From contig CM076943.1 of the NCBI GenBank assembly GCA_039566865.1, positions 43,346,663 through 43,410,662 on the forward strand: DNA of 64,000 nucleotides, written 5' to 3'. Position 1 is the stretch's first letter. Every line of letters starts with the position of its first letter. The translations under genes were made by a program, and so were the position numbers. Below, one piece after another: positions 57,248-64,000 of this stretch. Source of the DNA: Aurelia coerulea (Eukaryota; Cnidaria; Scyphozoa; Semaeostomeae; Ulmaridae). The notes beneath the pieces are model-generated. The model was not told the DNA's origin. It did not search any database and saw only the letters and a program-made list of their open reading frames with translations.

Positions 57248-57417
57248 TTTTCTAAACTCATGCACGGATACTGGGACCAACGTGAAAGGCGGTAAGGCCG
57301 GAGAAAAATTATTTGCGAGCAGAGAAACACCACGGAGAAGCGGAAGGCGCTGACGCTAGGCCTAACTAACGTAGTCCTGGTAAAATACAGTCTGACTGGA
57401 GTGTTACTTTAAAGAAC

Positions 57418-57836
57418 ATGCCAAGGTTCTCCGAAGTACAGTTGAACGAAAAACTCATCACAACAGTTCAACCATGCCTGACAACAATGCCCAAAAAACC
57501 TACTGTAACAAGTTGCAAGGGTACAAGCTTTGGAAGGAGGGCTACGTATCAAGTGTAATGGTGAAACCAAACGTTTCTGCAGGTAACCGGGAACTTTTTT
57601 TGGTGAAGTCAAAGGTTTCTGCAGCGATGAAAAGTCAAAAGTATGATGTTTATATGCATCTTGAACACGACAATGGAGACGCAAATCTTGCCAAATGCAG
57701 CTGCAAAGCATGACAAGGTGGTTGCCGCAAGCATGTTACTGCCATGCTTACACGCTTACACTTCCTGGATTATTGTAATCTTGGACTTATGTTCCTGAAG
57801 ATGTCAGTTGCACACAAGTCCTTCAGAAATGGAATG
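57418..57836 (+). pseudogene. SWIM zinc-finger protein remnant (transposon-type)
   Basis: The frame from 57474 reads KLQGYKLWKEGYVSSV, VKPNVSAGNRELFLVKSKVS, KYDVYMHLEHDNGD and KCSCKA. An in-frame TGA at 57711-57713 follows, and the same frame continues QGGCRKHVTAM, so together the CxC...CxH SWIM zinc site is complete but split by the stop. Downstream, VPEDVSCTQVLQKW occurs in another frame. From memory, similar SWIM modules in invertebrate transposon-like genes precede a YqaJ-type nuclease; no nuclease domain is seen here. The gene is dead. Confidence 0.65.
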
Positions 57837-58490
57837 CTCCAGGAAGAAAACTAACATAGCTGTAGCTGTGAAATGTACAGAGCTTGAGTTTGAAAGGGCA
57901 GACTACTACAGAGACCAATTCAAAAAGTGCAAGAGACCAGTTGGACTGGCAGTAGAGAACTTTACTTTGCCACTCCTCTTTTTGCAAGAGAAACAATGTC
58001 ATATGATTACAATAGTCCAGGACTGTGTACAGTACGACAGCAATGTGCTTGCAACAACCACCCTATTAAAATTTACCTCTGCAGTTCCATGTTCAAGTTG
58101 CACATACACATATTTTTCATAAGAAACTAAGGTCCGAGGCTGGTAGGCATTTTCTTAATTTTTTGGCCCATTTTGCTGCCAATAAGTTCTTACGTTTTTC
58201 TTATGTTTTTAATGGCAGAAGGGTAGACTTAATTAAGCTTTGGCAAGAGGGCTCCCAAATTACTTAGTAAGATCTCAAAACAAGTAAATAACATCATTCG
58301 CACTCAAAATAATGTCCAAACGGTTGCTATAACCGTACAGTGTCAAAACATTTTTGAGTGGGCTAGGAAATTAAAACTGCAAATGACAAAATTTTCTTAG
58401 CTTTTTAAATTCAGGTAGGGTTGTTTCTTAACTTTCGAAAAATTGAACCTACTGTTTCTTATAAGCGGTTTCTTATAAGAAAATAAATGT
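57837..58490. other. Spacer between SWIM copies
   Basis: The plus-strand frame to 58122 contains LEFERADYYRDQF, probably more of the same degraded gene. The remainder is A+T-rich with 'cttataaga'-type inverted words near 58455-58480. Confidence 0.4.
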
Positions 58491-58895
58491 AAACATCATA
58501 CTTCTGACTTTTCACCGCTGCAGAAACCTTTGACTTCACCAAAAATAGTTCCCGGTTACCTGCAGAAACGTTTGGTTTCACCATTACACTTGATATGTAG
58601 CCCTCCTTCCAAAGCTTGTACCCTTGCAACTTGTTACGGTAGGCTTTTTGGGCATTGTTGTCAGGCATGGTTGAACTGTTGTGATGAGTTTTTCGTTCAA
58701 CTGTACTTCGGAGAACCTTGGCATGTTCTTTAAAGTAACACTCCAGTCAGACTGTATTTTACCAGGACTTGTACGTTAGTTAGGCCTAGCATCAGTGCCT
58801 TCCGCTTCTCCGTGGTGTTTCTCTGCTCGCAAATAATTTTTCTCCGGCCTTACCGCCTTCAACGTTGGTCCCAGTATCCGTGCATGAGTTTAGAA
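58491..58895 (-). pseudogene. Inverted partial copy of the SWIM gene start
   Basis: On the minus strand this repeats 57250-57655 with few differences. It covers the upstream region and the first 57 or so codons of the SWIM frame (MPDNNAQKAYRNKLQGYKLW), then breaks off before the zinc cysteines. It faces the plus-strand copy, so the two form the two sides of a palindrome with an 835-bp spacer. Confidence 0.75.
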
Positions 58896-59707
58896 TAGTG
58901 CAGCAGAGTTTTGAAAAAGTGTTCAAATTTATATAAAAGCACGAAATTTGGCAAATCTGTACAGTTTTTTTAGCTGAACAATATAGGCTATGGGCCCATC
59001 CGAAAATTTCAATATTTTTCATAATGGCGGCATTTTCAAAATGGCAGTTCCATTATTTTAGACAAATTATCATAACTGACTATTACATAGCCAGAAATGT
59101 ATGAAACTTTGCAACTTTATGCGATTTGTGTTGTTGACTATGTTCAACAATAAAAATAGTTAAAATCAGAGCAATTTTCCCATAATGGCGGCATTTTCAA
59201 AATGGCAGCCATTGTTTTAAACAATTTATCATAACTAACTATTACATCGCCAGAAATGCGTGGAACTTTGCAACTGTATGCGATTTATGTTGTTAACTAT
59301 GCTAAGTTAAATTTAGGTCCAAATTTTTCATAATGGCGGCATTTTCAAAATGGTGGCTGGCCTTTCAAACAAATGATCAAAACTGATTTTTGGGTTAAAA
59401 GAAAGTTAGAAAATCTACAAAAATGCATATGCTAATAAAGTTGAAATGATATTTCTAAGATATCTTTAACTCGTTAATCATTTTCTGCAATTTCTATGTC
59501 TATCAAAATGACGGCTACACATTTCCAACATCGTTTTAAAACTTTTTCTTGACAGTACTTTGTCCTGGAAAAAACCGTGGACGCCAAAATGCAGTTTTAA
59601 ATTGTTATCCTTGATCGCATTCACCCCCACACTTGCATAATGCTGTGCAAACTAAGCCAGATTTGAAGCATTTACACCTTTCTCTGCAACCAAATTCGGG
59701 ACTACAG
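58896..59707. repeat. Left arm of large inverted repeat, with ~150-bp subrepeats
   Basis: Inverse of 61523-62454. Inside, 'cataatggcggcattttcaa' occurs near 59020, 59181 and 59328, each followed by 'aaatggcag' or 'aaatggtgg' and by 'tttgcaact.tatgcgattt', so the arm contains about three tandem subunits. The inner end carries the cysteine-rich coding scrap described at 59605-59706. Confidence 0.8.
59605..59706 (-). pseudogene. CXC-like cysteine-rich C-terminal exon scrap (left copy)
   Basis: On the minus strand the end of the frame reads CSPEFGCRERCKCFKSGLVC, then TALCKCGGECDQG and a stop, a dense cysteine pattern resembling Tesmin/TSO1-type CXC motifs found at the C-terminus of some invertebrate transposon-associated proteins. 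The same sequence lies on the plus strand at 61523-61620. Upstream of 59706 the similarity ends. Confidence 0.5.
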
Positions 59708-59897
59708 AAATGGAAAAATGGAAATTTCAAATTCTTCTGGTTGTGTGTAGTGCAATGGTGCAAAGAAAAACAGCCACATACAGCAAAAGTGTCAAGATTC
59801 ACACTTCAAGCTACAGTAAATAGACCCAATTTCAAAGGAACTTTCATTGCATTTGGGTCTGGCTAACGGGCTAGCAAAATATTGAAATGGAATTGAT

Positions 59898-61297
59898 ATG
59901 GTCAAAGCTGGCCTGAGCCAAGTTAAAAATATACCCTTATTGGAGAAATGGAAAATGGAAATTGATCGAGGTAAGTCTTTTGGCATAATACTGATTGAAT
60001 TCCGTAAGGCTTTTGATAAGGTGGATCATTACATCATACAGCTAAAGCTTCAGGGAGTAGGGCTAGCAAACTACGTCGCTGAGTGGATAAACGATTATTT
60101 ATCTGACCGACAACAATTTACTGTGATCAATGAGGAAAAATCAGAACTGCAATGTATCACTCATGGTGTTCCACAAGGATCGCTGCTAGGCCCACAATTG
60201 TTTTCTATATATGTCGAAGATTTCCCTTCATGCACATCTCAGAGTAAAATAGAGATGGTTGCAGATGATACTATAGCCTACTGCACAGGCAATTCCATTG
60301 ATGAGGTGAATGAGTCATTGGAGAAAATGTTAAATGATATTCAAAGTTGGTGCACCAGACATAAACTAACAATACATACTGGCAAGAAAAAAGTGTCACT
60401 AATCAACAGACAAAAGTTCAGTGGTCATTTGAACGAACTAAACCCGAAGAAACACCAATAGAATATGTAGCTGACGCCAAATGCATATTATTGCATATTA
60501 TAACCAAATGCATGGTGTAAAATTTGATTAAAAGAAAGCTCTCTTGGCAACCACAAATCAACCATATAACCAGTCATTTAATCCAAAGGTAAAAAATATC
60601 AAAGAGTATGAAGTATCTCCCAAAGGCTTTCTTAGAACAGATTTATTTCAAAACTATCATACCATCAGTTACCTGCTGCTTAGCTGTATGGGGATCATGC
60701 AGCGAGAGTCTTTTTTGGGACATTGAAGAAGTTCACGTGCAGGCAAAAATCATCCATGGCACTACAAGAAGCAATACTGATGAAGATATATTACGAAAAG
60801 TAAATGGGACCCAATATCATATCTTTATAAAAGAAAACTATTGATCGTCATGCAAAATGCACGTCTACAGACAGTGCCTGATCGGATTTATGATCTATGC
60901 GAGTACAGACAGAACTGAGGCCGGGAGAAAATCGATACGCTAGAGGGGATCATTACTGTGGAACACCCTGAAAGAAGATCAAAAGAAAAAGATCACTGAC
61001 TCCTTTAAAAGATCGATCGGGAAGTTCAGAGAACAGTGGCAGAAAATGACCTTTGCTAAGGGCACAGGACAACTTTTAAATAAAAGATCGGATTTTACGT
61101 ATTTCTAACGTTCAATTTTGTTCCTAAACTGTATTAACATTTATTCTAATCGTAGATAGCAGGTCCCCATCCGCTGCAAGCTGCTATTGTTTTAACCATT
61201 TTAACCTGCTTCACCAAACAAATATGTACAAATCAGTAAGTATTTAGTTTTAGCTGATTTGTGAATAAACATCATCATCATCAGCATCATTTATGTA
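59898..61297 (+). pseudogene. CR1/L2-type non-LTR retrotransposon, 5'-truncated, degraded
   Basis: The frame 59898-60461 encodes reverse transcriptase fingers and palm: GIILIEFRKAFDKVDH, then ITHGVPQGSLLGPQLFSIYV, then the catalytic MVADDTIAYC (the usual Y of YADD is V). After 60461 the homology continues in shifting frames, including FKTIIPSVTCCLAVWGSCSE around 60630-60700. Near the 3' end lie 'aataaacatcatcatcatca' and a short 'tatgtatgtatg' run, typical simple-repeat tails of this group. The endonuclease and N-terminus are missing. It occupies the loop of the large inverted repeat. Confidence 0.75.
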
Positions 61298-61309
61298 TGT
61301 ATGTAAGGG

Positions 61310-61625
61310 TAAACCGATTGATGCGATACCTCCAACGCTAGATGCATTGTTTCAACACATGAGGAGAGCCACACTCAAGAGTATCATTTGGAATCGCAGC
61401 TTGTCCCCTGTACCGAATGCTTCCATCACCACATGAATGGGTTGGTCCAAAGGGCCCCTAGATAATTGGATGCCAAGGTGGATAGGCTTCTGATGCTTGC
61501 ATAAAAAACTTTTGAGATGTGGCTGTAGTCCCGAATTTGGTTGCAGAGAGAGGTGTAAATCCTTCAAATCTGGCTTAGTTTGCACAGCATTATGCAAATA
61601 TGGGGGTGAATGCGATCAAGGATAA
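61310..61625 (+). pseudogene. CXC-like cysteine-rich C-terminal region (right copy)
   Basis: Plus-strand scraps read PPTLDALFQHMRRATLKSII, then (after frame changes) RCGC...FGCRERCK and a C-x-C-rich end mirrored from 59605-59706. The 'PPT.DAL.QH..RA....W' segment followed by a CXC motif is a pattern I associate with transposon-like genes of marine invertebrates. The copy is broken by stops and frameshifts. Confidence 0.5.
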
Positions 61626-62454
61626 CAGTTTAAAACTGCTTTTTGGCGTCCACGGTTTTTTCCAGGACAAAGTACTGTCAAGAAAAAGTTTTAAAACCAT
61701 GTTGGAAATGTGTAGCCGTCATTTTGATAGACAAAGAAATTGCAGAAAATGATTAACGAGTTAAAGATATCTTAGAAATATCATTTCAACTTTATTAGCA
61801 TATGCATTTTTGTAGATTTTCTAACTTTCTTTTAACCCAAAAATCAGTTTTGATCATTTGTTCGAAAGGCCAGCTGCCGTTATGAAAAATTTGGGCCTAA
61901 ATTTAACTTAGCATAGTTAACATGTATATGTTAACTATGCTAAGTATATTTGCTAAGTATATATGTATATTGTAAATAGTAGGCCTTAATTAGCTGCAAT
62001 TTAGCTATTCATTTTTTGGCCTACTTTAAATAGATATTTAATAATAATAATAATAATAACAACATAAATCGCATAAAGTTGCAAAGTTCCACACATTTCT
62101 GGCGATGTAATAGTTAGTTATGATAATTTGTTTAAAACAATGGCTGCCATTTTGAAAATGCCGCCATTCTGGAAAAATTGGACCTAAATTTAACTTAGCA
62201 TAGTTAACAACATAAATCGCATCAAGTTGCAAAGTTCCACACATTTCTGGCGATGTAATAGCAAGTTATGATAATTTGTTTAAAACAATGGCTGCCATTT
62301 TGAAAATGCCGCCATTATGAAAAATCTTGAAATTTTTGGATGGGCCCATAGCCTATATTGTTCAGCTAAAAAAACTGTACAGATTTGCCAAATTTCGTGC
62401 TTTTATATAACTTTGAACACTTTTGCGAAAAAAGCACAAAAATCTGCTGCACTA
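61523..62454. repeat. Right arm of large inverted repeat
   Basis: Inverse of 58896-59707, with an extra block at about 61925-62060 that includes a nine-unit AAT-type microsatellite at 62041-62059. The subrepeat words 'ttttgaaaatgccgccatt' lie near 62150 and 62300. Confidence 0.8.
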
Positions 62455-62460
62455 TATCAT

Positions 62461-62633
62461 TAGGGTCAGGTTGAAGAAACAGAACTTGAGATCGCTCATT
62501 TGAATTGCGTTTCGTTGACATACTTGCGAGCTTTTCGTAATGATCTCTGTTTGTTTTGATTAGGCCCACGTGCGGTTTGACTACCAAAACCACAATGCAT
62601 TGCGCGCATCGCGGATAAGGGGAATCGTGAATT
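62461..62633. repeat. Outer right inverted repeat of composite element
   Basis: Complement of 57072-57247, ending 'aaggggaatcgtgaatt'. It joins directly to the right arm at 'cactatatcattagggtcagg'; on the left side the outer repeat instead joins the SWIM gene. Confidence 0.75.
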
Positions 62634-64000
62634 TGCCTTTGCCTTGCCTCGATGTATCAAGGTCGCAAAAAATAAGACGCCTCTGCTTCAAACCGAGTGT
62701 GCGTGCGCATAAAAAACGAAAAAACCCCATGTTGTTGGGGAGATGAAGTGCTGACCCTATTGTTTTGATACATTGTGTTTCAGCTTTGTTGAGAGCGAAC
62801 CGATGTTGGGGCTCACGTTGTCATGCGCATCGCTGCTTTTGTTTCTTCCCTTGTTCTCAACAGCCAAGCTAATTTGCATATTACGTAAGTGCCGTAAATC
62901 GTTACTGCGCATGCGATCTGGAGCCCTTTTGGGGGGATTCCTCGAGGCTTTCAACTTAGCCTGTTCGTATCCCCAACAAACTTTTAACTTTAAGGGAAGA
63001 AACGTCTCAGGAAAGATTTTGCCTTTTTTGTGTTTTTGGTCAAAATTTGTAAAAGTTAGCCTTCGCAATTCCCACAAATCATTATATTTTCAAGAACTTC
63101 GCATTTTGTCCAACTTGCAGAATTTCTTCCTGTGAAAGGCTGGTCCCTCAAACATCAAACATTTTTTGTGACACCCTGTATCACTGTGTACCGTAAAAGC
63201 TCTATTAAGCCCCCAGGGGGACTTATTTAAATCCATACACTCCAGAGGGTGGCTTAAAAGAGAGGAGGCTTATTAGAGAGGGGGTATTATTCACAAAATT
63301 AAATGACAACGATACATATGATATACCTTTTACGCCATATTTTCGGATTCAAAATACAATTTTGAGTCAAATACATAAATTCGACACAGTTTTATCTCAA
63401 ACCATATTAAAATTAACATGCCAATAACTTAGTTAGCTCAACAAATGGAAAATCTTTGGAATTTGATATAAGTGGGGGGGGCTTAATAGAGAAGGGGTCT
63501 TATTCAAAATGTTGGCTTAAAGGGGAGGGGCTTATCAGGGTCTGAAAAGGGGTTGGTGCAAAGTTTTAGCCCACTTGGCACTGTTTGACGTTTATCACAA
63601 AACCGATCCAAATTTTTTTTTTTTTTACATCATTTAATAACTTACAATACATATTATTGTCAACGTTACTTACAAAATACCATACCCTACTACTAATACA
63701 ATACCAATTGGAGCGAAAACTACGGCTACCTCATGGCAACATAAAACATGAAATACGAACATACCACTGCACGTAACTACTAGAGAGAAAAATAATTGCT
63801 AATACTACACGTAACTACAAAAAAGAAAAAAGGAAAAAAAGAAAAAAACGTTTACCTTAAAGGGGACCTAAATAAAACTACACGTAACTGCTACTACAAA
63901 TAAAAGGAATGTTTAAAATACAAAAATTGAATTCTGGGGGTTAGAAATGGGGCCTGTGACAATTTTTAGCAAAATCAAAATTGTTTTCATTTTTTTGTGA
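62634..64000. other. Gene-free stretch with repeat-like sequence
   Basis: 63190-63550 contains 'ctctattaagcccccagggg', 'ggaggcttattagagagg' and 'ggggggcttaatagagaa' words, alternating orientation, suggesting a decayed inverted-repeat element. A 'gtgacaccctgtatcac' word lies at 63169-63185. Plus/minus frames near 62760-63130 overlap each other and are unrecognised. The last 400 bp are A-rich with C-A-C-G-T-A-A-C-T words repeated at 63769, 63809 and 63880. Confidence 0.45.

Larger units (their letters stand above)
57072..62633. mobile_element. Palindromic composite transposon with SWIM and CXC-like remnants
   Basis: Outer inverted repeats 57072-57247 and 62461-62633 both begin, reading inward, 'aattcacgattccccttat'. 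Inside lie a plus-strand SWIM-domain remnant (57418-57836), an inverted partial copy of it (58491-58895), and two long inverted arms (58896-59707 and 61523-62454). Each arm ends inward in a cysteine-rich coding scrap. A CR1/L2-type reverse transcriptase fills the centre (59898-61297). I infer a DNA transposon that has been rearranged into a near-palindrome and then invaded. Its superfamily is unknown. Confidence 0.6.

Noticed and set aside
1..64000. Search by eye for tRNA, 5S or other rRNA and snRNA genes.
   Set aside because: No cloverleaf or conserved core words were noticed; a covariance-model scan would be needed to exclude them.

Overview
This 64 kb window is A+T-rich eukaryotic DNA with GT-AG introns and very little single-copy coding sequence. 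It reads as a transposon graveyard from an animal genome. THAP-type P-element relatives, R4/Dong-like and CR1/L2-like retrotransposons, a gypsy element, a PIF/Harbinger remnant, a SWIM-domain transposon remnant and many TTAA- or TA-flanked non-autonomous elements occur together. I infer a marine invertebrate, most likely a cnidarian such as an anthozoan. Nothing here proves the taxon, and I see no rRNA, tRNA or CRISPR locus.

Layout. 1-7.0 kb: non-coding, with an 877-bp TTAA-flanked element, a diverged direct repeat and a small inverted-repeat element. 7.0-10.45 kb: five head-to-tail, 5'-truncated 3' ends of R4/Dong-like retrotransposons, each separated by (AAT)n. 12.5-13.4 kb: an 81-bp satellite. 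14.2-21.7 kb: a roughly 1.12-kb tandem repeat carrying three TTAA insertions, two of them with uninterrupted sister units. 23.2-23.9 kb: two possible phase-1 exons of a minus-strand gene. 24.4-25.5 kb: layered retrotransposon fragments.

25.5-32.2 kb holds the most complete system: a 6.6-kb P-element-like transposon with long terminal inverted repeats. It has a THAP-domain transposase gene on the minus strand (one intron, one homopolymer frameshift) and a convergent, intact-looking second gene of about 386 residues on the plus strand. Both genes start near the ends, and mirrored promoter-like motifs lie in and near the inverted repeats.

33-37.3 kb: inverted-repeat elements and a RecQ-like helicase remnant. 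37.7-42.8 kb: a CR1/L2-type reverse transcriptase fragment abutting a gypsy-type LTR element whose LTRs are almost identical but whose gag-pol frame carries three lesions. 43-52.8 kb: many inverted-repeat elements, two tandem arrays, a possible signal-peptide exon and a PIF/Harbinger N-terminus. 53-57 kb: no recognisable genes. 57.1-62.6 kb: a large palindromic composite element with SWIM and cysteine-rich (CXC-like) coding remnants around a second CR1/L2-type reverse transcriptase. 62.6-64 kb: non-coding repeats.

The genes do not form one pathway. The story is sequential insertion, and several internal empty sites and nested junctions let the order of events be read.
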